This document shows positions 37,428 through 49,763 of a stretch of 64,000 nucleotides of DNA, piece after piece. Each line of letters opens with the position of its first letter. The first letter of the stretch is position 1. Source of the stretch: Albula goreensis (lineage: Eukaryota > Chordata > Actinopteri > Albuliformes > Albulidae); contig CM040743.1 in the NCBI GenBank assembly GCA_022829145.1, positions 4,428,146 to 4,492,145 on the forward strand, in the 5' to 3' direction. The translations under genes were made by a program, and so were the position numbers. The notes below the pieces were generated by a model that ran no database searches, was not told the origin of the DNA, and saw only the letters and a list, made by a program, of their open reading frames with translations.

Positions 37428-37467
37428 CCTGCCCTGCCTGCCTGCCCTGCCTGCCTGCCCTGCCTGC
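37428..37467. repeat. Short tandem repeat, unit about 12 bp (CTGCCTGCCTGC-type)
   Basis: Three imperfect copies of GCCTGCCCTGCCT. Confidence 0.9.
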
Positions 37468-38214
37468 TCACAACGTCATTTTGCCAAAACGGACGAATCA
37501 GGGTGAAGGGCGAAGATCTCTCCTACTTTGCGAATCTTGAGTAACCTGCTCACGTTTAACCACACCGGGAGCACCTCCACAGACAGTCTGATACAATAAC
37601 AAAGAAGTCGTGAAGACTTCTGGCATGAGCAAGAATAAACTAAATGCATCCGGTAGCTACTAAAGTCAGCTGAAATAAGTTTTACATATACAAACTATTT
37701 ACATTTATAAGTTTTACTAGCCACAGGCAATTTGGTGGGAATAAAATATGTATTCAATTTATATAATTGCTGATAGTATAACTTAGGAAATGACGGGACG
37801 AAGAGAAAGGAAAGTTTTAGCTGCACTGACATGCTTCATACATCCTACGTCCGATTGGAACACCCTTTTTCAAGTAGAGCATGGTATCTCTGTGCTAGTT
37901 GGCACTAGTTCTACGACTAATGAATACTATTGTTTACCTATCAGTCAACGAACACGTCTTTTGGATGTCAGCACATTTGATACACGAAATGTTTAAACTT
38001 ATGTAGCTATTATATGCCATCTTTTGTTCTTTGACAGAATGGACTACGTTTTCTGATACTTGAACTCAGTAATAGCAGGCTTCTTGGTTTCTGATGTATT
38101 CGCGATACTGACATAGAAAGAAATTATTTCATAAGGCTACTATTAACTGAATGCTGCAGGGGAAACAATGTATTTTCTCAATGTAAGTAGGAGGGATTTA
38201 CAATTGTTCGACCT

Positions 38215-38777
38215 TGTCACGAACCAATCGCAATCACAATATACCCTTTTATGTAAATCATAGACGACAGAGACCAATTGGTTTCTTGGAAGGCGGGGAC
38301 TAGTTCGGTTGCGAAGTGTGTTCTGATCCCTCTCTTCCCAGTTAAATTCAGTTAAAGAATACTACTGACCGGACAGGGGTACGCGTGTGGAAGCACTGTT
38401 TTATGGTTTTGGATTACTCCATTTTCTTTTCTTTTTTCATATATTTAAAGCAGTTGCCAACAAGGACTTGAACTGTGTTGCCAGTGGATATAATTCTACA
38501 GTATCCGTCCGTCATAAAAGGAATGTATTTTTGCCTCTACCACTTTCCAGTTCCAGCGGTTGATCTGACAAGTGTTAAAACTGGACGTAATGTAAAATGC
38601 AGAGCAGCGCTTGCAGTGTTTAGCCAATGCCCTCCTGCATTCGCACTGGAGCGTTGTGCCAGCACACTTAACGGAGTCCCGCCGCTTATCGCTAGCACCC
38701 ATGCAACATTAGCGACGAGGCTGGCGGTGAGACCCAAGCGACAGAGGCAAAGTGGATTTGAAAGCAATTTTTCGTAA
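38215..38777 (+). promoter_or_regulatory. bambi: bambi promoter and 5'UTR region
   Basis: Two CCAAT boxes (38224-38228 and 38274-38278, the latter in the palindrome CCAATTGG) and a GC box (GGCGGGGAC, 38292-38300) lie upstream of a probable start near 38320-38350. The presumed 5'UTR contains an ATG at 38523 opening an 84-codon frame whose TAA (38775-38777) directly precedes the bambi ATG. The transcription start and any 5'UTR splicing are unproven. Confidence 0.5.
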
Positions 38778-38853
38778 ATGGATCGCCATTCCAGTTTCAT
38801 TTCCATTTGGCTTCAACTGGAACTTTGCGCGATGGCTGTTCTTCTAACAAAAG
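38778..38853 (+). CDS. bambi: bambi coding exon 1 (signal peptide)
   Basis: It encodes MDRHSSFISIWLQLELCAMA and VLLTK, then a split Gly codon. The start matches the vertebrate MDRHSS N-terminus; an in-frame TAA sits immediately before it. The donor is AAAG|GTAGCT, which opens a short (TAGC)n run. Confidence 0.97.
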
Positions 38854-41800
38854 GTAGCTAGCTAGCTAGCTAAAGTTGTATACCGTCTGAGCAGTGTTGC
38901 ATTAAAGCATATTTTGCGGACCACTGTGTATGCATTTTGTCAGTTGATAACTGATGTTATCTAGCTATGTGGTTCATGGAAGAGAAGTAGAATGTTTAAA
39001 GTTTGCTAAGGAAGAAAAGGGGTCACATTTGTCTTTTTATCTAAGCAATGTCCATAATCATCGTATGGCGTTTTGAACTTTTGAACACAGATACCCTTGC
39101 ACCCGTCGACTGTAAAATAAAATAGCTAAAAGTTGCAGGCCCTTTTATGAGCGTGATAGCAAAATGGACACTGAAAGTATGCATTTCTCTGCTACAGTAG
39201 CCTTTATTCTGCTCATGTAACATAGAACCCCCCATTTTGTTGTCAGTTTATAGAAATGAGCTAAAATGCTAGGCTTTGTTTCAGTATCTTTGTTTTTTTT
39301 GTGACACTTTCAACACTTAATCTGTCAAAATGTTCCATATTCTGGCTTAATACATGGACTTTGAGTTCGTTAAAGTCTTTACTAGTCGCTCGCATCAGTC
39401 TCTAGTATCTTACATAGACAAGCATGGATTGTCATGCTTTTATAATCCAAAAGAAATATTTTTTCCAAGTTTCACAAGTTTCTCTGTGGAGCGTGCTGTT
39501 TAGCCAGCTGTATAGTTTTGTTTATGTGGGTGCTTGGTTGGTGTTAAATTGAGCGTATCATGTGTTACTGTAGTAGTTAGGAAATCGATTAATTTGATGC
39601 AAAGTTATTTTTATAGTGTGTACTTTATATTGCTACCCCTCTATCTTCTGCTTAAAGAGTGATAGGCCAATTTTCCTCGCATTTTCAGCCCCAGACAAGT
39701 TCTCCTTTCACAAATAAGTATGGGCTCGTGTGCGCGAGCGTACACGCGTGCATATACTGTACTTTAGTTCAGATATCACATGCAGCGTAGAACCTTTCAT
39801 ATTAGTTTCCCGTACCCCATAAAGAGAAAATGTATACCCATGTCAACGACTTCCATAAGTTAATGAGTCCTGGACATTACATGCTTGTCTTTTACATCTG
39901 ACCCAATCATAGCCGGTGTTGACAGACCAATGTTCTCAATTAAACAAACAAAAACAATAATCCTTCCAAGAATTATATATCCTGCAGCTCTTTCTGTATG
40001 TCAACCACAAGTTGCGTGCAAACACAGACTGTTTTCGCTTCATTTTTGTGACTTTCCATTCGGGGTTGAAAGAAACTAAGTTTGACAAATCAACCACTTG
40101 AGAACTACGGACTAGCCAAACGGTTGGAACGGTTCCAGTTATATTACAGATAGTAGACTACCGTGGTTATACTGTGTGGCCTTGAGCTGAGAAGTTGTAG
40201 CTAACAGTCGTCCAGGGAAGAGAAGGGAAGGAGATTTCTTTTTCTAACATAAAATTCGTTTGTGGCTACCATACACTAGGGGGGCATTGTGATAAAGTAG
40301 ATATTCCTAGGTCTATTGTTTTAATGTGGACTATTTTATTAATCATAACTAAAACGAATCCCTTGGAGTCAGAGTTTTTGTAACTAGATAAATAAATGGC
40401 ATCCTTTGTGTCTTTCAGGAGAAATAAGATGCTACTGCGACGCTCCTCACTGTGTCGCCACCGGCTACATGTGTAAATCGGAACTAAACGCTTGCTTCAC
40501 CAAGGTGTTGGATCCTCAAAACACGAACTCTCCCCTCACTCACGGGTGTTTCGACCCGATCACGAACTCGAGTCATGTTTGCGGCTCCAAGAACTCTGCT
40601 GACACGAGCGCCGGCGCTTCCGCGCTGGAGTGCTGTCATGACGACATGTGTAATTACAAAGGCCTGTACGATCTGGCCCACGCGAGAGGAGACGCTCCAG
40701 GTGAGGACCCGTCAGCGCTCCACTGAAGCCTTTGTTCTTTACTCCTTTAATGGTTGACGTTTATTCAAATTAAAATATGCTCTCTTTCTTGGGAGGAGGA
40801 GGAGGAGGGCGGGGGTGGTCTTAAAAACAGATGCAGAATAAATTTTTAATCAATTACAGGTTTATACAAAAGTTGAATTTAACATCAAAGACGGAAAGAC
40901 TCTTTCAATAACCCGTGGGATAATAATTCCTTATTTGAAGTTGGCCTTCAGGGTCTGTTGGCTGTTGAATATTTGCACAGCACAGAAACACTTGAGAATC
41001 TCTGTTTGCTCTCGCAGTTATAAAGATTGTAGACTCACAGAATCGCGTCAGCTTTTACTGCGTGCTCGATTTTCTCTTTTCTCTTTTATGATCCATGTTA
41101 ATTTTAAAGAATTTGGATATGCGCTCCTGGACTGAGATACTTAATGAATATGTATATATATATTTTATTATTTTGTGAACAAAACCCAGGTATTTGCTTC
41201 TCTTGGCACCATTGCCATCACAGAGAACAAGTGAAAAATGTAATGTTTTTGCATAAAAGTATTTTTGGTTGGTAAATGTAAACAATGTCCCACAACTACT
41301 GCTGTACAGCTTGTGAGTCTGCACCGCACAATAGTGACCTGTTCACCACTGCTATGTGGCTCTTAAGTCATAATTATCTATTTAACAAAACATATGGGGC
41401 AGCTAAGCAAACCTCATTGTATCACATGTTTACAGGCTTTTAATGAGTTCTGAATGGATGGATATTCAGCAGACAATGAACACACCCCAGGCAATTGCCA
41501 TTTAACTGTCAGTTGTGTTGTAACACAAACTTCACATTATTTTATAGTGACATAAAAATCTATTTGAAGTCACACAAAAAATGCCTCAGGGATGCGTTAA
41601 GGACAAAGTGTTGAGTGAAAACAGAGCTGAGACTGCTATCAACTGTGCGGGACCGTCGCTGAAAGGGATTTTTTTGAAGAAAAAAAAAAAGTTAAAATGA
41701 TTAAATAGGCCCAACAGTCTGTCCTCTACATAACAAAATGTCTGTTCTTGTGATTCTGATTAAAAAGCTTATTAAAGTGCAAGTCAAATTTAAGGGCAAA

Positions 41801-43970
41801 GTTAGCATTAATACATACTTTAGACTGCGATCTCAGATCCATGTAATGGGGCCATTGTGTAATTTTTTTCATTCCCTTTCGATCAGCATTCAGTTGAGGC
41901 CGAGGAGGCGAGATATGTGGAATCCAGCCAATCAGTGACTTCAATTAATCAATTAAGTGCTGTAACATCCTGTAGTCCGGCAGACTCTGTGGCTCTGGCG
42001 AACTGGAACGTGAGACCCCCTGCTCTACACCGTAATCAATTTTCAATATAATCCCTGAAAACGATTCTGTAAAATGAAGATGTAAAACGGACTCCTTCTC
42101 ATTTCTCAGAGTCTCTCAATTCGTATGATACTTATGATTCACAAACATTATACCACGCGAAAAATGCTTCATACAAGGACAAAAGAACAGCCTCCAGTTA
42201 CTGGTCGCAATTTTATCTAGAATCGGATCAAGTAAATGATAGGTCTGACTCAGGGGCAGGTTACCGTGGTACCAGGGAGCTAAAGCGTATGCTGCTTTTT
42301 GTTTTCAGTTAAATTCAGACCGCAGGAAAAAAAAGTAAAATGCATCAGCTGTATTAACTGAAGAGTTAAGTGCTGAGTAATGACAAAATGCTGCACGCAA
42401 GTGTGTTTGTCCAGGACCAGGGTTAGCCAGTCCTGCTCTAATTATATAACCGAGGGCAGACGTTTACATGAAATCCAGTAATGGCCATGGTCCTTCATGG
42501 TTCTTGTCCAACCAGATTGTTATCAGTACAGAGTTGTGTTTTCTGAAGAGTTTTATAAAAATACGTAATGACCAGAAGAAGGCCAAGCAGCTGAACCGGT
42601 CTCACCATTCACTGAAAGCCAAAAGCTGCAGTTCCAAACTGACTGCCACAGATAGTCATGTGTCTGCTGATTATAAATCCAGACTCCACTCTTGATTAGA
42701 TAAGTACCTCTATTATTTGCTCAACTTATCCCTTTGGTTTGCTCATAATTCAAAGAGGGTACAATTATATATTTTTTGGGTTATCCAAATAATAACTGTT
42801 GCTTAGATTCTGTGCTTTGACACAAAGTTAATGGGTATGTCTGAATGAGTAATTGGACAAATTAAGGCTGCATTGCTTGGCAGGAATGAAAACCTCCATG
42901 CACAAAGTTTGAGACGACTGGTGATGAGAATGTCCCGCTCTGCCTTGAGCCTGGATGTGAGAGCTCCAAAGGGTCACTGCTTTTACCGCATGAGATCTGC
43001 AGTTAGCAGGCCTTATCCAGAGACTTACATTTTTACAAATCTTTGCGTTTATCTGTCATCATCCAGAGTGATTTATGTACTGTCCGTTTTTAAAACACTG
43101 ACCACAGCAGTAGCATTGTCCCATTTGGGAACTGAACCTGCACTGAACTCCTGCACTGCCTCTCATACCACAGTTTTATACTAACAAATATACTACACTG
43201 CTGCTCATATACTACACAATTATACTACACTGCTGCTCATATACTACACAAATATACTACACTGGTGCCCATATAATACACAATCATACCACAGTGGTGT
43301 TCATATACTACACAAATATACTACTCTGGTGCAATCATGCCACAGTGGTGTTGCCCATATACTACACAATGGCACTACACTGGTGCTTGGACACTACACT
43401 GCTGCTGTAGGTTTTCTGATTGAGTCAGAGTTCCTGATCTGATTATCCTCCACCTCCCTCCCTCCCTCCCTCTCTTCCACCACAGATCAGGGGAGCCGGT
43501 ACCCGCCGGAGGGCAGCCGAGGCCTGGTCACGCGGGTTCAGGACCTGGCCTCCACCAAGGAGGTGTGGTTCCGGGCAGCGGTGATCGCCGTGCCCATCGC
43601 CGGGGGGCTGATCCTAGTGCTGCTGATCATGCTGGCCCTGCGCATGCTGCGCAGCGAGAACAAGCGCCTGCGCGACCAGCGGCAGCAGATGCTCTCCCGC
43701 CTGCACTACGGTTTCCACGGCAACGGCCACCACCACCTCCAGCAGCAGCAGCAGCACGTCCAGCAGCAGCAGCAGCACCACCACCCGCCCAAGAAGGGCC
43801 GGCTCAGCTTCGCCAAGCTGGACCTGGAGTGCATGGTGCCTGTCACAGGTCATGAGAACTGCTGCCTGACCTGCGACAAGGCGCGGCAGGCCGACCTGGG
43901 GAATGAGCACATCCTGTCCCTGGTGCACTGGGGCATGTACAGGGGACACGGAAAGCTGGAGTTCGTATGA
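38778..43970 (+). CDS. bambi: BAMBI, BMP and activin membrane-bound inhibitor (3 coding exons, 280 aa)
   Basis: BAMBI is a pseudoreceptor. It resembles a type I TGF-beta receptor without the kinase domain and dampens BMP, activin and TGF-beta signalling at the cell surface. The coding join is 38778-38853, 40419-40700, 43486-43970 (843 nt, frame kept). Visible parts are a signal peptide (about 1-20, hydrophobic IWLQLELCAMAVLL), an ectodomain with ten Cys (30, 32, 37, 44, 51, 69, 80, 97, 98, 103) including CCHDDMCN, one N-glycosylation sequon (N75-S-S), a transmembrane helix (about 150-171) and a short cytosolic tail ending HGKLEFV as in human. The tail carries a Gln/His-rich insertion at 201-219, making it longer than human BAMBI (260 aa). 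Confidence 0.98.
38854..40418 (+). other. bambi: bambi intron 1
   Basis: About 1.6 kb. It begins with GTAGCTAGCTAGCTAGCTAA, a small tetranucleotide repeat at the donor. No exon or clear mobile element seen. Confidence 0.6.
40419..40700 (+). CDS. bambi: bambi coding exon 2 (ectodomain)
   Basis: The acceptor GTCTTTCAG and donor CCAG|GTGAGG flank 282 nt. It encodes EIRCYCDAPHCVATGYMCKS, then ELNACFTKVLDPQNTNSPLT, ending with ECCHDDMCNYKGLYDLAHAR. It holds all ten ectodomain cysteines. Confidence 0.98.
43010..43185 (-). mobile_element. Inverted SINE-like fragment
   Basis: On the minus strand it reads TGCAGGTTCAGTTCCC (B-box-like, about 43127-43142), with a tail on its other side (TTATCCAGAGTGATTTA complement type) typical of fish SINEs. 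Confidence 0.5.
43186..43410. repeat. Minisatellite, unit about 36 bp
   Basis: About six imperfect copies of TATACTACACTGCTGCTCAT plus ATACTACACAA. It ends about 75 bp before bambi exon 3. Confidence 0.93.
43486..43970 (+). CDS. bambi: bambi coding exon 3 (transmembrane and tail)
   Basis: The acceptor TTCCACCACAG precedes 485 nt ending in TGA 43968-43970. It encodes VWFRAAVIAVPIAGGLILVL, then LIMLALRMLRSENKRLRDQR, an HHH-L-(Q)5-HV-(Q)5-HHH insertion (CAG runs at 43740-43754 and 43761-43775), KLDLECMVPVTGHENCCLTC, and HWGMYRGHGKLEFV. Codon use is very GC-rich compared with exon 1. Confidence 0.98.
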
Positions 43971-44610
43971 TCCGCAATCGCCGGGTTTTATTTTTTTTCT
44001 CGTTCCCCACCAGGTGTTCATTCCAACTTTTTTATGTCATCTAGATGCTTTTTTTTTGTTAATTCCTGTTGAATTCAATTTCTTTTTTGTTTATTTGTTG
44101 TTTTTTTTTTTTTTGTCTTGAGAAACTTGTCGCGATCCATATGGTTTGGCTAAGGAGCACTTTACTTGAAACTAAAAAAAAAAAAGATAAAATAAAGCTG
44201 AATCAGCGTTGGAGCGGTCCGTGGACTCGAGAGCTCGGGGGGGTCCTGAAGGCCCCAGACTGGTCCTCTGAGGGATCCCAAAATTTCTCCTATTTGCACA
44301 TTTGTATAAAGAAAAAAAAAAACAGGTTGTTTTGCTTTAAAAGGAAACTCAATAGAAGAAAATTTCACACTGACCAGGGTAAATAAAAGGGCTTTCTGAG
44401 GAGGGAAACAGGAGAATTCAGTGTTAACTGTAGGTGTATGCACTCCACTCTGTACGTTTCTTGATTCAGTTTATTGTAAAGATTTCAAAATATATAAATA
44501 TATTTTTGTCGGATAACCTTGTTTTGCGTATTTCATGGGCTGGTGAACAAAGCTGATTATATGTGCTTAATTTAATTCCAAATGAAATAAAAGTTCAGTA
44601 ACTCTCACAT
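43971..44610 (+). other. bambi: bambi 3'UTR
   Basis: AU-rich, with T and A homopolymers. AATAAA occurs at 44191-44196, 44380-44385 and 44586-44591. The stretch TTGTAAAGATTTCAAAATAT (from about 44473) resembles the conserved distal BAMBI 3'UTR, so the last signal is preferred. Confidence 0.7.
44586..44591 (+). terminator. bambi: bambi polyadenylation signal (distal)
   Basis: AATAAA followed within 25 bp by a plausible cleavage region. Confidence 0.65.
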
Positions 44611-47600
44611 CCAAGTGAATATTAAGATATATTTATTAAATGTCTGAGCCTGCTTGTAGCTGAGCCAAAATCAAAAGGTACTCAGAGCAGAACATTGTAT
44701 TAATTACATTAATTACATCCTTAAAATATTAAGCAGCTTCTTTCAGTTACAAATACCACTTTGCTAGCATCAGGGAAGAACAAATGTGCTCCCCTCTGAT
44801 CTTCTGGGATCAAGTGTGACACATGAATCCAAACACTTTGGCCGAAGGCTCTGATCGTTGTGACTTCCTCCATGTGATGGATTTGGAGAAGGCACAACGG
44901 GCTTGAACAGTTCTGATGACACAAGGCAAATTTAAAAACTTAAAAAAACATTTTTTATGTTTTCATTTGGCTCCATAGTGTGCTGAATGAGGGCAGAAAA
45001 TACACACTACATACATTAGTAAACTGTCACTGCATAGTAGTCTCTGCTCAATTTTACTGTACTGGCGTTATTTCAGACTATTGAAACTGTTGTAACAGTG
45101 GTGTTATTACTATTTATCCTAATTCCAGTAAAGCCATACCGATCGAGTACCTCGTGATGGATTGCATTTGTTAATTTATTTATCTGTTTAAACGTATATC
45201 AGATTAGGACCAAACGATAAGGGAAAACTCTGAACAGGACCGTTCTGGGGCAGTGTCTCTGGAATGACCTGATTTCGTGATTAACCTGTCCTGTCACGAA
45301 AAATTGTTGTTGTTTTTTTTTTTTTTTTCGTAAGAGATACGATACACAGTGAAAAAACCCATAGGAATTCTTCTAGAATAAAACGTGTCTCTGTACTTTC
45401 CCCCCTTTGAAGTGTGAGAAAAGATTCTCTCGGCTGTGCCTTTGTCGCGTTTGTCAGGCTCATAAATTAATAAATCTAACACCGTTGTCTTACAACTGCC
45501 CAGCTGCTGTGGACGTGTTTTGTTAGTAAACTAAATGCATTTACTACTTCTAAGGCACTAAGTCCCACAGTGTTGTTGGGGCGTGAAATTATTAACTGCC
45601 AGAGAAGACCAAATTCAGCTTGGTGGATTTTCTGGTGGATACTTTCATCAAAGGACGTTTACAATTCTGTAAACTTCTGTAAATCGTGTGAATATTTTTT
45701 TCTATAATTTTGTTCATTGCCTATGCTATTTTAAGCTAAAATACATGCTAAATCGATCAAATTATTCATTGTAAACCTAAACTGAGCCATTTGTTTCCCA
45801 GGGCAACGTCGACCGTGCTATGGTGTAAGTTTAAGGATTAAAATGGACTTGTCATATTGATATTCATTGAAGAGAGGTACTAGTTGCGCTTCAGGCTAGC
45901 TATTAAATAGAGAACTAAAAAGGTACTCGACAGCCAGGATAATCAGACTTGAATAAAGTGGGGTAGGATTAATTTATCCATGCTGTCACTGATATCGGGG
46001 GTTTTATTTGGCTTTCTCGCGTTCTGGCTCTGGGACAGCAGGGTACGCTTAGCCATCAGATCAGTAGGTTAATATAGCTTTTCAGCAGACCCCTCAAACA
46101 TGCATTTTCATATTTTTAATCATCCACATTCACAGACCACCAGACTCAAGATGTTATTTGTCTTCCGTGTTTTAAACATCGTGAGATAGCACATCTGGAG
46201 TAATGCCTCTCAAGAGTTAAGCGCAAAATACTTTCCTTGTTGTGTCTCAAAAGACTGTGGTTTATGCCCCCTAAAAGATAAATAGGAACAAAAATCTTAG
46301 GTTTTCAGAACGGAAAAGTACGTCCTTTATTTTCCAACTGTAAGACTATTTTTTTTAATGAAATGCACTAGTCAATACACACATTAAAGCAGAATGTGTG
46401 TTTGTGCGTCTGGAGTGTGTGATTGCTTCGTTCGTTACACGTTCAGCTTTGCTGTTTATCCCTGTGTAACTTTGAGCCCTAGCGGCCCGTGGAGTAAGCC
46501 AGCTGTTTTGACAGTACGTGCATTTTTTCAAAGCCTCATAGCCAGTAAAACTTTGAAGGAGTCGTCCATCACTTACAATTTACAAGCGTTAAAGGGACGG
46601 TTCATCCAATGTTCACCAAATTTCGAAAACACTTGTAAAAAGTTTCCTTACCTTAAAAGTAGCCTAAGGTACAAGAGAGTGTAGGTTGGGTATTTGAAGT
46701 GGGTTTGGAGAAGCCCGTTGGGAGCGATGGATTCCAGTTTGTGATGACTTGGGCCACGTTGTTGTCGTTGTTTGTTGCTATAAACAAACTGAAATCGCGA
46801 ATTCCCATCTCTATTTTACTTTAGGCTACTTTCAAGTTAAATAACCTTTTTTTTTTTGTACAAGTGTTTTGAAATTTGGGGAATATTGCATATGCAGTGC
46901 CTTTAACGACATACGGCTTTCGTTTAATGTGGGGGAAGGGGGGGATGAGGCTCCAACACTGATATTTGGTTTTTTTGTTGCGTTTTTTTTTCAATAAATT
47001 TGTCAATAAATTTGTCTGAAGGAAGGATTTATGAAACGCGGCGACCGTTCACCCCGTTTGTTTTCCACACCCCCGGTGTTTGGATAATTTTAGCGAGTCC
47101 CAGACGTGCCCGTCAGACTGTCAGAAGTTTAAAATCACCGCAACCCCTCTTCCATTAGGGGCTTTATAACCATCCAGACTGCCATTAGCCGGCTTTAGCC
47201 TTAGCTTCGCGGCTCCCCCGGGTCCATTACTGCGGTAATGATAACAAACCTTGCCGTTTAAACGGCTCATGAGCTCGCTGTTTTGTCAACACACTTTTCA
47301 CTGCTCTCTTGGTCTGACTGCTGGTCCCATCAGTGCCTCAAATGTTTCAACGGGGGTGCTGGAAGGGGGGTGGGGAGTGTCTAATCTTTAAATCAAAACG
47401 GACCCACCTGCCAAATGTCAAGGCAGAAGGTCATGACCCTTGCGTAAGTATTGGTTAGCACTTGGTTCTTTTCAGATCATCTGGGCCTTTAGCTGGAGTG
47501 TTCTTCCCAGCTGTCTCTGTTGAAATAGTTGAGGAAGGTAAAGCACATTTATGTATTGTAAGATGGTGGCCTTGCATACCTTGCCTCTATAATCTAGACC

Positions 47601-48906
47601 CTTCAAAGCTGGCAATAATGTCACAGGTATATGCTCCATGTTGTTTGCAAGTCAGTTAAATTTTGTGAAATGATATTCTCTCCCTCTTATATAAGAAAAG
47701 TTTGCATTTCAAGCCAAACCTACAGACGTAGGCTTGACACAGTGTATACAGGCATGCATGCCTTCCAGCTATTTGCTTAATTATGTCAACATCCGTTTTT
47801 AACTAATCACTGCTGAGTCTACTCATTTTGGATATGACTGAGTCAATCTAAAGGAGTTTCCCTTCTTCTCTGACTAAAAGAAAAGCCACACCAGACAGTA
47901 TTAATGAAAAAGGCAGACACATTCTGCCCCTTCCCTCTATAAAAACACACAAACAGGATCCGGTCTTAAATCTGTAATTTGTTCTAAATAATAGGGGTGA
48001 AACCTGACCACCCACCCTGAAGGATTCCTTGCTTATGTTTAAATTATTTATTTATCTATCAAACACACCAAATGAATGTATTTTTCCCACCCAAACACTC
48101 AGAGAAACAGCTGTCATATACAACATCAGAATCAATTTTAAAATCAGAGGTGAAGCAGAGAATGCATCTTTGCTGATATGAAAGTTTACCTTGTTTAAGA
48201 AAAGAGAAACAAATCGAGGCTAATTGTTCGACAATGGCGGCCATTTTTATTTCCTTTTTTTTTTTTTTTTACAGCCACAGAATGACATGATGTCTAGACA
48301 CAGACGTTAGAGCCGGTCCCTGATGGACATTAGTCAAGCCAGCTTAATGAAAAACCTTTTGCGCACCAGGACAATATCAGTTCCCTTTTTTTAATACATT
48401 AAAAACACGCGGATAAACACGGCTCCCATTTACATTAGGCCTGTAAACATTTATGCTTGTGCGTTGTTAACATTTAGATATCCATCTCTCCAAAACAAAA
48501 ATATTAGCGTTGGGAATGTTTATGAAAACTGGGTCAGGCACTTCAGCTTTAATGTCGTTCTCTGTTTATGGGTTCGGATTTAGGCAGAAAGGGGAACTTA
48601 ATCTTGCTCAGACATGTTGGAACAAATCAAAGTATTTTAAATGAAAGGGATTTGTGTAGTTACTTTGGGGTGGGGTGGGGTGGGGGTGAAAGAGAAAAAG
48701 ATGAAGAGGAGAGGGAGAGTTCTGAAGCTACTTTTACCATGAAGGAGCAATTAGGGAACAACTGGACTGTCAATCATGAAGGGCCATCGGCTGGAGGGCC
48801 AAACGCTCATCTGTGCGTGCAACACACACATTCACACACCTATGCATGCGCTAACCATGCAAACATATGACTGTGCATGCATGAACGACATGTACACAAA
48901 CATATA

Positions 48907-49095
48907 TACACTCTTAGCAAAAAAGAAAAAGAAAAAAGGTTTCTAAAGGGTTCTTCACTTGTCCGCTTGTCTGAGGGTTGTATAAAAAACAACCCCAAAG
49001 ATACCTGTTTCTAAGTTGAACCTTTAAGGGTTCCCCTGCAGGACGAATGAAAAACCTTTAAAGGTGCTAGAAAGCACTTTTCTTTAGAATGTATG
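48907..49095. mobile_element. Foldback element of AAAGGGTTC type
   Basis: The left part ACACTCTTAGCAAAAAAG... GGTTTCTAAAGGGTTCTTC pairs roughly with the right part AACCTTTAAAGGTGCTAGAA ... TTTCTTTAGAATGTA. The termini are inverted and the element has no coding capacity. This pattern is abundant in fish genomes. Confidence 0.6.
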
Positions 49096-49156
49096 TACAC
49101 ATATATGCACACATACAGACATATATACACATACTGACTTGTGTGCACACAAAAGA

Positions 49157-49182
49157 ACACACACACACACACACACACACAC
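49157..49182. repeat. (CA)n microsatellite
   Basis: 26-bp CA run within a longer CA/TA-rich stretch (48810-49215). Confidence 0.93.
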
Positions 49183-49599
49183 ATATGATCACTCATATGT
49201 ACATATGATACATACACATGCACTCAGCAGTGTCTCAGCTGAGCCTGCTATACTGCAGCTGATATAACCCAGATGAAGTCATCCTGATTTATTCCGCTCC
49301 TGGTTAAAATCAGTGCAGGCACAAGATGCAGCAATGAGACATGGCACCCTCACTGATGGCTCTTGGGTTACAAAAACACAAAACCGGTCTCCCACCCTTT
49401 CTGCTGAAGGCATTTTGGACAAAGGGGGACATAATTCATTTCAACATTGGGGTCTGAAAACCCCAAATTATTATATAATGATCACATTAAATTAGGTTAC
49501 TATGGTAATGTGCAGTAGACATAACATATTTGAAAAGAGGCATTCCCTGTCTGTATTTCAGCCTCACCCATAACAAGCTAAAAGGAAAAACAGCCACAG

Positions 49600-49735
49600 A
49601 TCAAAGCCTGTATTCACTTACCATATCAGACATGTTTTTATGCTGATCTAGAATCAGTTCCTCTTGCCTAAAACCTTCCTATCTCTTTATGAACTAATGA
49701 GGAAAACTGATGCTTGATCAGCACCTTCTCTCTTT
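49600..49735. mobile_element. MITE-like foldback element (fifth copy)
   Basis: It has TATGCTGATCTAGAATCAG and, about 70 bp on, CTGATGCTTGATCAGCACC, near inverse complements. More diverged than the copy at 31800. Confidence 0.6.
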
Positions 49736-49763
49736 GCTACTGCTAGTATTATTGTCTTATTTT

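Larger units (their letters stand above)
40701..43485 (+). other. bambi: bambi intron 2 (2.8 kb)
   Basis: It contains an inverted SINE-like fragment (43010-43185) and an AT-rich minisatellite (43186-43410) close to exon 3. The 42400-42440 part (GTCCAGGACCAGGGTTAGCC) resembles one end of a fish foldback repeat. No exon otherwise. Confidence 0.6.
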
